A DNA stretch of 64,000 nt from Aldrovandia affinis. Lineage: Eukaryota > Chordata > Actinopteri > Notacanthiformes > Halosauridae. The position numbers and the translations under genes are program-made. The notes under the pieces were generated by a model. That model was not told the DNA's origin. It saw only the letters and a program-made list of their open reading frames with translations, and made no database searches. Location: the NCBI GenBank assembly GCA_029706075.1, contig JAINUG010000133.1, positions 382,501 through 446,500 of the forward strand. Reading direction: 5' to 3'. This document shows, piece after piece, positions 1-58,221 of the stretch (position 1 is the first letter of the stretch; every line of letters starts with the position of its first letter).

Positions 1-140
1 TCGCTCTCCACTGCCAAACGCAGCCAATCACAGGCTCTCTAATGCCTAATGCAGAGACACACACCTACACAGCAGGGGGCTGGCCATGGAGCAGGGCACT
101 GAAGGACACACTGTATGAGTGAAAGAAAGGTGAAAGACAG

Positions 141-155
141 GAGTAGGAGAGAGAG

Positions 156-186
<31 letters not shown>

Positions 187-222
187 GGAGAGGAGAGGAG
201 AGAGAGGAGGGAGAGAGAGAGA

Positions 223-306
<84 letters not shown>

Positions 307-335
307 GGAGGGAGGGAGGGAGAGAGAGGGAGAGA
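141..335 (+). repeat. (GA)n tract
   Basis: Nearly pure GAGAGA/GGAGAG purine tract. Confidence 0.9.
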
Positions 336-1192
336 TTACAGAGTAAACAGGATGAGTGTGTTGTCTATTTTTGTCTTCACTTATTCTTATTAAATGACTA
401 AAATAAAACTACAGCAGATGAACATGAGCCACATTCAGAGAGGTCTCGAGATTATTCTCCCAGTCCACCCGAGGGCTCTTTTCAAACTGAGCCGGTTTTT
501 GGATCAATGGAAATCGTGAACAATGCATTTAACTATAAACGTTATGCATGTAACATTTCTTTATAGCAATTATACACGCACAATAAATAATTTGTACCCG
601 CCGCTCAGATCCGTCAGTATATAATCCCCGAACTGATCAAAAATGTTATTTGTTTGGGCGTATAACGTCGTTTTTAATGCATTATGTAAATGAGTGAAGG
701 ATTCACAACGCGTTTCATATCCGTAATGGAACGATTTTCATAGCCAGCAGCGGCCAGGCATTTTTTCTTCGCGTCTCAAGGCTTAACAAATGAACACTGT
801 CAATCATAAAACTTTTCCAGACGTCTTTCAAAGAGCGGCTCACAATAGCTTTTGTCCGTTCATTAAAACGTCTGAAACATCTGGTTCCTAGAAAGCACAG
901 CGCTCAGCGCTCGCGTTTGTAGCTCTGCAAAAACACAACGGTTCTAAACTAGCCGGGAAAACAAAGGCTAAAGTAGAACTCGCACCGTCAGCTTTATAAA
1001 GTTGCCACTTATTTCAAATCAACCTATTGCTGAAACATTTAAAGGAAACATATATTTGAATTAGCCTACATGACAATGGCTAGCCTTGCACTTGGACTTG
1101 AAGTATTCCTGAAGTTACTATTTTAGTGCACCAAGGCGTGCACAGGCTACAAGTGACCCGCCAGTAGAGATCACCAAACATGTTCTTACTTA

Positions 1193-1420
1193 CCTCTTCC
1201 AAAATGTAAAGTTGTTTGCGTGCAATCGGCAGTTGAGGACAGTATCGCATCTTCCCCATGACCGGCTGTCCCGTTCCATTAGCAGCCCTCCTTCCCGACA
1301 GTTTGACGGGATTGGGGGGGAGGAGTTCAGCGTGGGGGCGGAGATGACGGGCAGGTGAAGCAGTAACCCCCCGAAGGTAAGGGACGCCTACAATATGTTG
1401 AAAAATACAGCAGTTCAAAT
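1193..1420 (-). other. candidate first exon/promoter of the next downstream gene
   Basis: A CpG-rich block of about 200 bp has a GC box (GGGGGCGG, 1334-1341) and, on the minus strand, a perfect donor GAG/GTAAGTAAG at the 1193/1192 boundary. The reading frame before it contains MGKMRYCPQLPIARKQLYIL, which I do not recognise, so it may be 5' UTR. By vertebrate synteny (EPC2-KIF5C-LYPD6B, same strand) this would be a lypd6b 5' exon. That is inference only. Confidence 0.3.
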
Positions 1421-4400
1421 AACCCCATCAAATAACTGCGATGTATTGTGGCATGCGTAAAAATAACAATATTTTTCTAATTTAAAAAATTTAAAAACAA
1501 CCACAGAATGTTGTAATAAGACATCAGGTCTGAGTCTAAAAGCCCTTACATTGATTCATCAGGGCGTTCCAAAAACAATCAAGCAAAACGACCACGTGAA
1601 GTAGGTTTTGACTTTATTTATTCGAGTCTTGATCATTTTTCAAATGAACTGTACACCATGCAGTTATCTTCAGCGTCAGTCTAACCGTTAATTAATCGAA
1701 CCGTGTGGTTCTGACGGACAATCCACAGGTTGTGTATCGATTCCAGCTGTGAATCTCGCACTTTTAATAATAGGGTTCCCTTTTTGTGTAGATCCCGTGA
1801 CAAAAGCCTGTTCTGTAGACGCATTGCCATGACTCCTCTGGTGAATCAATGCGCACATTTCACAAACAGAGGTTTAGTTTGCGCACTTTCTGCCTTTTTA
1901 ATGACAGTTGATTGAGATTGGTTCTAGCGATTGGATAGAAATAGGCTACTATATAAAAGTTGGAAGTTATTAATTTCCATAGGCTATTAAGTGTTTGGAT
2001 CAACCGTAAGACATTTTTCAGAGAAAGAAAATACACTAATTTTACACTTCAATAATAATAAGTAAAAATATAATAATAACAATAATAATAGTAATAAACA
2101 ATGTAAACTCTTGAAGGACAACTGAATAAAAAAGTAAATGCTTAACACAAAAAGTAGAATATAATAATGATCTTGTTCCTCTTTCGCAGGATAGCCCACG
2201 AATTAGGAGTTACAATTCGAATTTGAGCGGCCCCCACGAAAATCCATACGGAAATCGATACACATGTTGTAGGCCTAATACCAGTTGTAAACGTATTTTG
2301 GCACACAACAAAAGTAAACATGGTTGGTATAAAAACAAATGCATCTTGTGTTTATCATTTAATAAGACCATTAAAAAACATTACGAGTCCACAAAGCGCC
2401 TACTCAATGTCTCGGCGCTGACATTAGAATCACGAGCTGAATTACATCAACAACACACTTTGTCCACAGCATAAGAATATGTCAGAAGTTTACAAGGAAG
2501 AACCCTTATCGAAGGGTTTATCGAAACTTTGTACAAACAGGTGCTGGTCACCGAAAATAAATACATGTATTTAAAAAAATAAAAACAGAAATAAATATAT
2601 CAGCTTGATGCAGCTAAGTATTAACATTCTGCAAGGAAATAATACATTGTGGAATGACAAATCTGGTTTTTGGTTTTCTGCTTTTTGGTCGCAGCAGAGT
2701 ACAAACAATCCGTGTATTTCTGTCAAAACAATAAATCCACCAGTCCTGCTGTGATTGTCACAGATTCATTGAAATTCATTGCTTCCATGTTCAAAAACAA
2801 AAAGGTTCACAATCCTTTGAATTAAAATAACACAATTTCTTCCCGTTTTCTGTTTCTTTTAAAAATCACTGTTACTGTAAACCAACAATTTCTTCAACAT
2901 GAATGTTTTAAATGGTCCATTAGTTCCAGGCAGCCTGAACAATTGTATTCCAAAACATGAAAAAAAAAGTATAAATGATTTTACACCATACTCATGACAT
3001 TGAGCAAATGAGTCAATTAAGTAAACATCACACAAATTGTGGACACAAAACTGTACACAAAATAGCATACACTCGGTGTGAGTCTAAATACAGTGATCAC
3101 AACAGAACAAAAAATGGGATATGCCAGCCCACTGCGAAACAGTTGTGGCACAGGAAACCACTACTAGAGGTTAATACCATTAACAAACATTAGTGAAAAT
3201 GACCACTGAACAACAGGAATCAAGTCAAATGCCCCCCCTGGGATGTATCAAAGTCTCTCACTTGTTCTGAGGTCTGGGGAGAAGGCTTTGACTGGCACTT
3301 GTCGTGGGAAATGTGCAGAATATTGGCCCACAGACGTTTAACACACAAATAAACTTCTACATTGAATCAAACCTCTACACATGCAGCGCATTCTCTGTGT
3401 CATTATGATACATCACTGTTGAAAAGTGTAGAACTATGAATGAGCAGTCCCGTCATGGCTGACACCATCTCTTTAACACCACTCACGGTAGATTTCAGAT
3501 TCTTGCTAAGAGAAACCCAGAATGCTTCACAGCAGTTTAGAGACTTATCAATCGAAATGTCAAACCTTGTCTCACCACAGATAACCTGTCAGACGCCTGC
3601 TATTTTGTACCACGGATGGCGAGTGTAATCACTTCCAGACAGACAGCAACCCACTGTTGTGTTTTTCGCTGGCTCTGAAAGTCAGAGTAAGGCATCGAGG
3701 TTGCAAAGCTGGCTAGGCAGAAGCCTGCTTTGCAGTGAAACAGTTGTACATGCCCTACGTTAGCAATGTTCCCATCCCTGGATCTGATACAGACAGCATG
3801 TCGTGGAAAGAATTACAATTGTAAGTTAATTCAATTTACACAAACTTTTGGCATCTGGAAAATCTAATTAAATTAGCTCAGCTTTCGGTCACTAGAGTAT
3901 CTAATTAGGACAAGGCACAAATGACTTTACTTGTCCATTTAATTCTCATTTTGACTTACAATTTTACCCAACCCTTTTCCCCCTCCGCGATTGTTTTCTC
4001 AAACTATTTCAATTCTAGGCTCATTAGTGGTTAATATTACATGTGTAAGCATGTACCAAATACTTAAGGACAGAGTCCTCACAACTACACAACACAACTA
4101 CAGTCCTCACAACTACTGCCTGATAAGAAATGTGTGACGGTCTTGTGTGGATGTAAACAGCCGATTCTATGAATTAATATCCACAAAGATTATAAAAGGT
4201 GCCTCAAAAATGACACTGCAGTTCCTATTGAGTAGAGACCACATTGAGAGCAGCACAAATGCCCTTGCTCACTGCAAGAAAGAGTGAATGGCTGTTCAGC
4301 TTCTTTGCAGTCATTGTCACTTCACTACACAGTGACTACCGCCACACAGAGCATAGTCCTCTCCTCAAACCTCAAACCACATACGTGAAACCTAGACTTC

Positions 4401-5570
4401 ACAGTGAACAATATTTAAACACAACATATGAAACTCATGTCAAGGGAGAAGAGATATTTCTGAGGAGGAAACTGTCAGAAGGCGTAGAGACTGTCTCAGC
4501 TCCATTTCCTGAGGATAAGTGTTTGATTGATGGTTTCTGAAGTTGGTGGTTCTTCTCATCAAAGGCTTCAGGATTTGTTGGACTTTGCACCCGTGTTTAA
4601 ATACCCTCCAGGATAACAGTTGCTCCCTAAACACACTGAGCCAAAAACCAGGTGGATACAAAATATGTACAAGTAATTCTAGGTTCTGGTTCAAACACTG
4701 AAAGCCACTCCAGCTGCTTAAACACACAATATAAAGTTTTGACCTTCCAGTTTAAAACAGGCAGTTGGTGGGACATATGTGTACAATACCTTCCCTGTTT
4801 AGATTTTTTTTAAACATACATTTATACATGAACCAAAACTGCCCAGCATGTGACTGACCCTGTACAATTGGGGTGACAGCAAGATGCAAGTAAACTTGCA
4901 TCTCCAAGTAAACATAATAAAATAAAAATTTTACTCAACAAAATACTGCCACAGATGACAAAAGAAAAGGCAACTGAATTCAGTGTAATTCACCAAAGTG
5001 TTGTCATCAGCACTTCATTTTGCACTGAATTAATTTATGGCATCCATCTTTTCCCGGAAAACTGCAAGTCGTAGAATAAACCATATTCCAAATCAGGTAG
5101 CTGTGAAGGTTAATCTTTAGGGAGAAGCAGCCACTGGGCATTGCCCGCCCTTAATGTTGTTTCTGAAGGCGTCCTCCAGTATACTAAAGAAGAAATATGA
5201 CAACCTGCTCTCATCTAAACTTTGTGATTTAGTGTCACTAGGCTTCTTGCCTTGTTGATGTCCCTCCTCTCAGTCCAGATTATCTGAGCCACGTCTGACA
5301 CAATACAAAAAATGAAAATGGCCTGGTGTGTTTGTGAGTACAGATATGGCAAAGGAGCAGAAATATTTGCAAACAGAATGGGTCACACTGGCACAGTGAC
5401 ATCATCACAGTCTCGATGACGTCATCACGAGTGCATGATGAACTGCACTCGCCAGCCCCACCTGCTGGATGGTATAAGAACAAGCCTGTGCCTATACAGG
5501 GCAAACACAGAGATACACCACTAACCAGTCCACAGCCATTCAGGACACTATCTCTGGAAAAGCACAGCTA

Positions 5571-5790
5571 ATGTGGGGGGAGAGGGGAGAGAGGGAGAGA
5601 GAGAGGAAGAAGAGAGGGAAACAGGCAGACAAATAGGAGAGAGTGAGAAACAGAGGGGACTGAGAGGGGAGGGAGACTGTACATGTGATTCATTGAGCTT
5701 CCGTCTGCTGCAGGAGAGAGAGAGGGAGAGAGAGGGAGAGAGGGAAGGGAGGGAAGGAGAGAAAGAGAAAGAGAGAAGAGAAAAAACATG
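5571..5790 (+). repeat. GA-rich tract
   Basis: Purine-rich AGAGGGAGAG-type sequence with a short interruption at 5675-5715. A short (AC)n follows at 5818-5832. Confidence 0.85.
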
Positions 5791-6051
5791 AAATCCCGCT
5801 ATCAAGAAGAAGAAAAAAACACACACACACAAGGTATCGTATTTAGCATTGATCTTGTTTGATTCTTCTCATAATTATTTTTTAGCCCTTGAGCGCTCTC
5901 TTGTGGTCACAGCGAGAACCAAATTGGAATTAAAATACCATAGTATATTTGTATAATTTGGTGCTGAGGCATTTTCTCAATGAAGCAATCGACTGAATTA
6001 GTGTTTTCGTAATGTGCACAGACTCTAAATAGCACAAAAACATGCTGGCCT

Positions 6052-6402
6052 CCTGCGTGGTCCAGTGGTTATAACGTCCGCTGGCCACGGAGACCGGGGT
6101 TCAATTCCCCGTCCCGCCAGAGTCGGCTCTGGCCGGGAGTGCCACCAGGGGGCGGCAATTGGCTGTCCGCCCCAGGGAGGGCGGAGGGAAGCCGACAAGA
6201 CGTTCGCTGCGCATAAGAGTAGCCCTGTAGTACCGGGTTACGGTCGACGGCTTGGCGAGTGCCGTCTCGGAGGAGACGTTACTTCGCCTTCGTCACTACC
6301 GGTCGCAGGACTACGGCAGCGAACTCACATTACTAGGCGGGGAGTGACATAAAACAGCAGGTCTAATTGGCTACTAAATTGGGAGAAAATCAGAAACAAA
6401 AT
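6052..6402 (+). mobile_element. tRNA-derived SINE, type D, near full length
   Basis: Head with A box TGGTCCAGTGG and B box GGTTCAATTCC (6053-6120), then a GC-rich body and a tail ending TTGGCTACTAAATTGGGAGA plus A-rich sequence. The body carries CCACCAGGGGGCGGC (6142-6156). It lies 86 bp past the kif5c stop codon, so it is probably transcribed in the 3' UTR in antisense orientation. Confidence 0.85.
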
Positions 6403-6487
6403 CTTTAAAAAAAACACAAAACATGCTGACCAGACAGACAGACAGACAGACAGATAAAGTATGCAGGGGCTGCACTCACTCTGTCCA

Positions 6488-51597
<45,110 letters not shown>

Positions 51598-52112
51598 CTC
51601 AATCCGGATCGGCTCAAACGAACAGATTAAACACTTTCACAAGTTCAGTGTAGACGCTTTTATATCACCGGGTCCTTCAGAGAAAAACCTGACGGCCGTA
51701 GCAGCACACCATTGTCGCTTTCTGGATATCAACAAAGCAAATCGCATTTAGTCGCAGCGGTTGAGATCGGTCCACTTCGCCGTATTATCCCTTTAACTTC
51801 CAAAGTAAATTAATAAAACTGTTTTTTGAGATGGCTAAACTGTTTACATAGCACCAAGGCGTTTGGGTAAATCTCATTGTATTGATGGATGAACACGACA
51901 GCTCCGGGTTTTTTTTTTTTTTTTTTACAAACTGTATCCTCTAAGCGGATTCGCCATCCTGAATCAGCCTCGCGCACAAACCTTTCACTCTCCTCCTGTC
52001 GCTTATACCTAGAACTCCCCCGCGGCGCTTCATCTCGCCGCATTACATCACTGGCTCTTGGGTGCCCTTCAACGCCGTGGACAACCGATGCATTGTGGGG
52101 GTCGTAGTCCCT
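51598..52112 (-). promoter_or_regulatory. kif5c: kif5c 5' UTR and proximal promoter
   Basis: Sequence immediately upstream of the kif5c ATG. It holds a 20-base T run near 51908-51928, a CpG-rich stretch at 51950-52075 and a ZNF143-like element at its far edge. No TATA box at a sensible distance is visible. The transcription start is not determinable here; 51900-52080 is the likeliest zone by inference. Confidence 0.45.
52089..52108 (-). promoter_or_regulatory. ZNF143/Staf-type (SBS) binding motif
   Basis: Minus strand reads ACTACGACCCCCACAATGCA, matching the vertebrate SBS consensus ACTACAAYTCCCARMATGCA at 17 of about 20 positions. Such sites usually sit within 200 bp of Pol II starts. It lies about 490 bp upstream of the kif5c ATG, which supports a start site nearby. 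Confidence 0.5.
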
Positions 52113-52359
52113 GTACACAAGAATAACAATAATAATAATAACAATAACAATAACAATAATGCTGTGGTGATTGCAATTGCAAATTAATTTAACAGATAAG
52201 TCGTGTATAATAACTTCAATGCTGTTAAAACAACATTAATATGTACTTTTCTGTAGTGATAATGATGTATTATATTAATTATATAATTATGAATCAGATT
52301 ATTCTGATCAGGAAATTTTACGTTGTCAGTAAGGACTTATATTGTAGGTTTGAAGGAAA

Positions 52360-52562
52360 TGGAAGTAGGTTGCAGGGTTGCATCCCAGAAAATGGACTTC
52401 TAAACAGAAGGTTGTAGGTTTGAATCCCAGAAAACTTACTTTGAAACAGAAGGTTGCAGTGTTGAATCCCAGAAAATGTACTTTCAAAACAGAAGGTTGT
52501 AGGTTTGAATCCCAGAAAATTTACTTTCAAAACAGAAGGTTGTAGGTTTGAATCCCAGATTA
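52360..52562 (+). repeat. 41-43 bp minisatellite carrying a tRNA B box
   Basis: Five units of AGAAGGTTGTAGGTTTGAAT CCCAGAAAA..., each with GGTTTGAATCC or a variant, close to the Pol III B box GGTTCRANYCC. It lies 250 bp upstream of the kif5c promoter zone. Confidence 0.8.
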
Positions 52563-53087
52563 CCTTAATTGAGTTACCCTGGGATAAGGTCATCCCCGGA
52601 TACAGTGATGGAATCTGTGTTGGGTTTCCTCTAATCATAAATTTAATTGACAATATTCCAAATGATCCCTCATCTGGCCCATGGCCCATACTGAAAGGAA
52701 GTACATGTGTAGTAGGAGAGCAGTTCTTTGGAAGTCATGTTCCATTTGAAAACAGTTGAGTAAAATCCCCCATTTCTACATTTGTTTGGATTGTTTTTGA
52801 CGGATCCACAGTTGATCGGGTTCTTTGCAGGTGCACGTGATCAAACAGCCAGACTGCACCCAGCGGTTAAGAGACGTTTGCAGCTCCGGTTTTTAAGAAA
52901 GCATCTTCTGCCCCAAACAGCAGGAGAAACGAGCATCTGTACGTTTACACGGCGGGAGAGCTTTAGACGTTCAAGATCTAGGACACGTACTGGCCCAGAA
53001 CTGACATGAGTGGATGTGACCAGTGACACAGTTTTGCATTTAGTGGGTTTTGTGTGTAGCCGGGTCTCTATTTTATATAGTTTTTAT

Positions 53088-53303
53088 TACATTACATTAC
53101 AGGCATTTAGCAGACGCTCTTATCCAGAGCGACTTACAGTTTACATTTCTTTACAATCCATTTATACAGCTGGATATTAACTGAAGCAATTCAGGCTAAG
53201 TACCTTGCTCAAGGGTACAACGGCAGTGTCCCACCTGGGGATTGAACCTGCAACCTTAACATTACAAGCCCAGTTCCCTAACCATTATACCACACTGCCT
53301 GCC
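53088..53303 (-). mobile_element. tRNA-derived SINE, type A
   Basis: Reverse-oriented full copy in the epc2-kif5c intergenic region, starting (TTACA)n and ending TACCACACTGCCTGCC. Confidence 0.87.
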
Positions 53304-53859
53304 TATTATAATTTTTTGTGAAATCATTAGTTTTCGTCAAAACTCCCTATCCTTATTGTTATTACAATTCTAATGTAAATACGTTGAGTCCCTGTTAATA
53401 GTTCTGATTTGTTGCTGATGGGGTGTTAATAGGTGTGACACTTCCCTCAGGATCCTCAGTCGCGTGGGGAACGGTGAATGGGGAGAGTGGGAGAGAGAGT
53501 GCCTTGTTCACGCATGTGTCCTCATCACCCCCATCACTGTTTTACCAGAATACACTCAGACAGAGCAGCCCTGTGTCCCCTCCTGGGCTTCAAGGACATC
53601 CACACGAGCCACAGTCTCACTCTTTCATACGTAGCTGACACCAGCTCGAGTCGGCTACATGTGCATTACCGTACATTGTAGGAGTTGCAGTCTTGTGCTA
53701 TTGTATTGGTAAATTAGGTGTTGCTGCAGATATTTCCACATTGGAAGGTGGAAACATCATAGTTCCAAGACACTGGAACATTATTTGTGGGGAGGGACAT
53801 AACCTGATGACAAAAGGTATTTCTTAGGGGTCAAATTTGATTGAAGCATACAGGATTTT

Positions 53860-54571
53860 ATCACATTTATTAATTTTAAATGAATCCACAGAGCATACGC
53901 CACACCTTATAGACGGTTCAAAATTAAATGAATCACAAGACCTTATTGTACAGCATGTCAGGGCGATGCCATAGGCAGTTTTGCACGTTTTGGGAGTGTG
54001 ACTGGTCATCTCCATTCCTTCTGGGGTCATGTCTGCTCATTGCTAGGGCAATTAACAGGAATGAGTTTTAAGCCAGATGCTTGTTTATGCCTGCTGAATG
54101 TCTCATCTCATAATTGTACACTGATTGAACGCAGATTGCTCCTGGCGGGCTTTACTGCAGCGAGAAAAGGCAATCCTGCAGCTCTGGCTAAATCCAGATA
54201 TAGCACTGAAGGAATATTGGATATTAACGCTACAATACATTGTGGATTTAGAATGTACTACTGCAAGATCGAATAAAGCTAAACCCACAACGGTGCAGGC
54301 CTGAGCAGGAATCTATCCTGCCCAGGCATGAAAATGTCTTTCTTTTGTGTTAAATCAATTTTATAGCCGTTTCTCCGATTCTGTAGATAGCAATCTGGTA
54401 TGATACTTTACTTCTCATGAGCTTTTTGACACATGATCACCTTATGGTGTGAATATGTAGTGTTGACTGTACTGTTTTAGTTTTGTGTGTTTGTATAGGT
54501 TAGTTGTATGTGTATGGTAGTTCTGTATGTCTGAAAATCAATAAAAATGTTAATCACAAAAAAAAAAAAAA
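53860..54571 (+). mobile_element. L1/Tx1-type LINE 3' end, degenerate
   Basis: Contains LHSFWGHVCSLLGQLTGMSF, PDACLCLLN and RRLLLAGFTAARKGNPAALA, the C-terminal region of L1/Tx1-clade ORF2. It ends AATAAAAATGTTAATCAC plus A(14). Several frame breaks. Confidence 0.65.
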
Positions 54572-55088
54572 ATAGTATTTCTTTCTGGGCCCCAGACACT
54601 GTATATTCAAAACCCCCAGTATTAATAGAGCCAAGTGATGGCTCTGGGGACAAATACAACATGATCGCCACCTGGTGGTTATCCTGCCAGAACTTTGGTT
54701 TGGAAACCAAAGGCAAAGTGATCCCCGCTGTAATAATGCCTGAGGTTTTACTGAAAAACGCTGTCACACCAAATCTGGAGCCAAACGCAAAGTTTGGATG
54801 ATATCAGATAATATTGGATAATACCGTCCCAAATTATTAAACACAAAAAACATGGAAGGACAAATCAATGATGGCTCCTTACACTGGGGTCAATACACCT
54901 TTATGAATTCTATTATATTATATTATACTACTGCAAATTAAGAGAATAAGAGGCTAAATATTGCACATATTTATAATACGCCTAAATAAGTTGGACCTTT
55001 TTTGAATTTGTTTTCTTTAGAGACACGAGAGTCGTTTCCCCTTCAGCAAAGAAGACGCCATCGATGCAGTATCCTGATATGTATTGGT

Positions 55089-56394
55089 TTTATTTCCCTG
55101 CATATTTTTTTCTTTTCTTAATTACTCCAAGTACAAGTAACAGGGAAACCGTCTGTCTGAAACAGTGTATCAACTAGTACTACCTAAATATGTCTCTACG
55201 GTCTGTACAGGAGTCCACTAAAGCGACGACACTATACTACAGGAGGCCTAACACTGAACATCAGACATTATTTCCTTAGCCGTTACTTGGCTGGTGGCCA
55301 CCAAAAAAAATAAAAATTACAAAAGACTAGCCTTGATGCGTTGGCCCAAACTCGTGGGTGATAACCTGACAAATTTCCAACCATCTGCAAGATAACACAA
55401 GATACACAACAGATATATTGATCCATACCTGTGTAATATGTATTCATTGATCCACACCTGTGGAATATGTATTCGCTTAAACCCTACAGGTTTAAAAGGC
55501 AAATATATTAGGATTTTTTTTTCCTCTTTTACAATTAGGAGACCAAGAATGTAGGATGCATAAAGTCGCTGTTTCCTTTAAAAAACGTAAATAAATAGTT
55601 ACTATACATTTAACATTCTGTCTCCGTTTTTTTTTTTTTTTCTCCGTCTTTACAATTTGGCAGGAACCGTGATGCGCTGAGCTCCTGCATTGAAACAAAA
55701 TTACATATAAAATTTTAAAACATTAAAAGCCAATCCCCCCCCATTACCCTTTTCAAAATAATACAAAATATCTCTCCATGAAAAAATGCCACTAAACTAG
55801 TAACCAAAAAAATAATATCTATTCAATTTGTGAAACCAAATGAATCAGGCAAAATGTCACTTTGTCTTAAAATATAAAACAAAAAGTACAAGACCTATGT
55901 ACGTCAACTTTGCCGATCTCCATTGTTTTGTAGACACAAAATCTGATTTATTTGTACAAGATACAAAATGTAAACATTGCAAAATAAATAGTTAAAACAA
56001 GTGATGCGGGATCCGTTCTCATGCTCACGATCCCCCAAAGGAAACTGCTGCACCTCGTCCTTCCTCTCCTTTCAGTTGCATTGTTCAAGTGCAAAAGCAT
56101 GATGACAAAATATCTAGAATTCAAGTAACAGAAATAACATACTAATGATACAAATACTATTTTACAAGGTAGTGATATCCCCAATTTTACAAAATGTACA
56201 TTTATATATTTATATATATATAGACACATTTTCTTAATATTTTTGATATGCTGCAGTTGAATATAGGTCCATGTAAAAGTGAGCAGAGGGAGAGAGAGAG
56301 AGAGAGAGGACACCGACGATTCGATTCGTTCAAGGTCATTGGAGTCTCATTCAAGGTCAGTGGAGTCGGCTGTCATGCGTGCGAACACTGAGGG
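55089..56394 (-). other. epc2: probable epc2 3' UTR with AATAAA signals
   Basis: AT-rich sequence after the epc2 stop. A (GA)n run lies at 56288-56308. Minus-strand AATAAA hexamers occur at 55947-55952 and 55089-55094, giving possible 3' UTR lengths of about 0.45 and 1.3 kb. Which is used cannot be told from sequence. Confidence 0.4.
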
Positions 56395-56467
56395 CTATGT
56401 GACCTCCATTGCTACCGTGGTCTCCGATATTCCATTCAGAGCCAACCTCTCAGGTTCATGGTTCTCT
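56395..56467 (-). CDS. epc2: epc2 terminal coding exon and stop
   Basis: Encodes (R)[20 protein letters not shown] then EVT and stop TAG at 56397-56395. Human EPC2 ends [23 protein letters not shown]. The acceptor TTTTGTAG follows a purine-poor intron end. Confidence 0.95.
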
Positions 56468-57896
56468 CTACAAAAGGAGGAAAAAAGATTTTATAAATAC
56501 AATGTTCTGTTTCAGAAAAAATCGTAAAAAAATAAATAATAAATACATAAAAACATAGGTCAAGGACACAATCCAAAAGCGTTTCCTACGGTGCACGTCT
56601 AAAGAAATTTACACAAAATATACAGTCGTCCCTCGCCAACCACTGGGGTTACATTCCTAAATTAGCCTGAGGTTGACAAACCCATGCTTTGGGAGGGCTT
56701 GAGGCCATGGGAAATGAAGGGCAGTGCGCCTAGAAAGACCAACAAAACTCAACAAACCGACCCTAAAACGAGCATGCTACACTAGTTCACCTGCACTGTA
56801 TCAGGGGTACAAACGCAACGCTAGCCTGAGAAAGCACAGAACTGAACACATTACGGGCAGCAGCAACCCAAGTCATCGGTCAACACTGCTTCACTGACTA
56901 ATAGTGGCGTAATGGTACGCGTATTCATACCCAACCGTTGGGTACAGGACTTCCGGTTCAGTACGCGCTGTGAACCGAATGAATGCAATCTTGTTTTAAC
57001 CACTAACGCACGTGCAGAACTTTTTTTGTGTGCGGTTGTAGCAGTATTGACAGACATTGTTTTTTATTTAAGAAAGAAAGATATGTGCCTTACTTTGTTC
57101 AGTAAACTATGGCCAATTAGCCACTGTTTACAAAGTTCATAATAAATGAAAAGAAATGGTCATTTATTGCATTTATTCCCCCCCCCCCTGTACCGAAAAC
57201 GTACCGAACCGTGACTTCAAAACCGAGGTACGTACCAAATCGTGATTTTTGTGAACACATCCCTACTGGCTAACGACACTAATAACCAAGACCCGGGATG
57301 GTAGCAAAGCTCGCAAAGGAGGAAGTAACAACGTAACAAACATCAGTTCAACCTGATGAGTTCTAAGTAAATGCTAAAGTATGACCTGTCCCTTCTGATT
57401 CAGATTAGTGTCCGCACTTCACATTAGCTCATGCTAACAAGGCAGCAGCTAGCTCCCTGAGCACGAGTGGTTTCCAAAGGACTTGTCGCAGTTTGCAAAC
57501 TGTAAAATCAAACCCGCAGCCAACAAACCAACGGTTAGTGAAGGATTACTACACTTGTACATTTCAACTTCAATTTGCTTGACAGCCCCAGATCAGCCAC
57601 AACCAAACATTAAAACGAGTGCCAACTGTGAGTGGTGAACAGGCCTGGAGCGGAGACAGCGGGTAAGAAGCTGCTAACCCCAGCAATAAATAACCTGGAA
57701 CGCCTGCACACACACACACACACGCGCACACACACACACACACACAGACACACAGAGACACACAGACACACACACAGAGACACACAGAGACACACACACA
57801 CAGAGACACAGAGACACACAAACACACGCACGCACGCACACACACAGAGAGAGAGAAACACGCACACACGCGCAAGCACACAGAGACACACACAGA

Positions 57897-57931
<35 letters not shown>

Positions 57932-58190
57932 AGAGAAACAGACATACAAGCATGAACACAGACACACACACGTGCGCACACACACACAAGCACACACACA
58001 GATGCGCGCACACACAAGCACACACAGAGAGAGCAACACACACACACACACACAGACACACAGACACACAGAGAAACACACACACAGAAACACACACAAG
58101 CACAATCAAGATACAGAGATACAGAGAGACAGAGAGACACAGAAAGAGAGACAGACAGAGAGACAGAGAGACAGAGAGACAGAGACAGAG

Positions 58191-58221
<31 letters not shown>

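Larger units (their letters stand above)
1590..6487 (-). other. kif5c: probable kif5c 3' UTR and downstream flank
   Basis: No open exon is seen here. The stretch is AT-rich and mostly free of interspersed repeats between 1590 and 5550, which is how long neuronal 3' UTRs look. The only minus-strand AATAAA signals are two overlapping ones at 1613-1622, about 4.9 kb after the stop. ATTAAA variants occur near 2356 and 3938. A type D SINE (6052-6402), a (GA)n block (5571-5790) and a (CAGA)n run (6433-6453) lie in its proximal part. The 3' end is inferred, not shown. Confidence 0.3.
52113..55088. other. epc2-kif5c intergenic region
   Basis: About 3 kb between the kif5c promoter and the epc2 3' end. 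It holds (AAT/AAC)n (52124-52160), a B-box minisatellite (52360-52562), a type A SINE (53088-53303) and an L1/Tx1-like LINE end (53860-54571). I saw no gene in the remainder. Confidence 0.65.

Noticed and set aside
6053-6120. Genuine tRNA gene (also the heads at 45362, 49100 and 63329)
   Set aside because: A and B boxes are present, but each is followed by the same SINE body and tail and lacks a tRNA 3' end or terminator.
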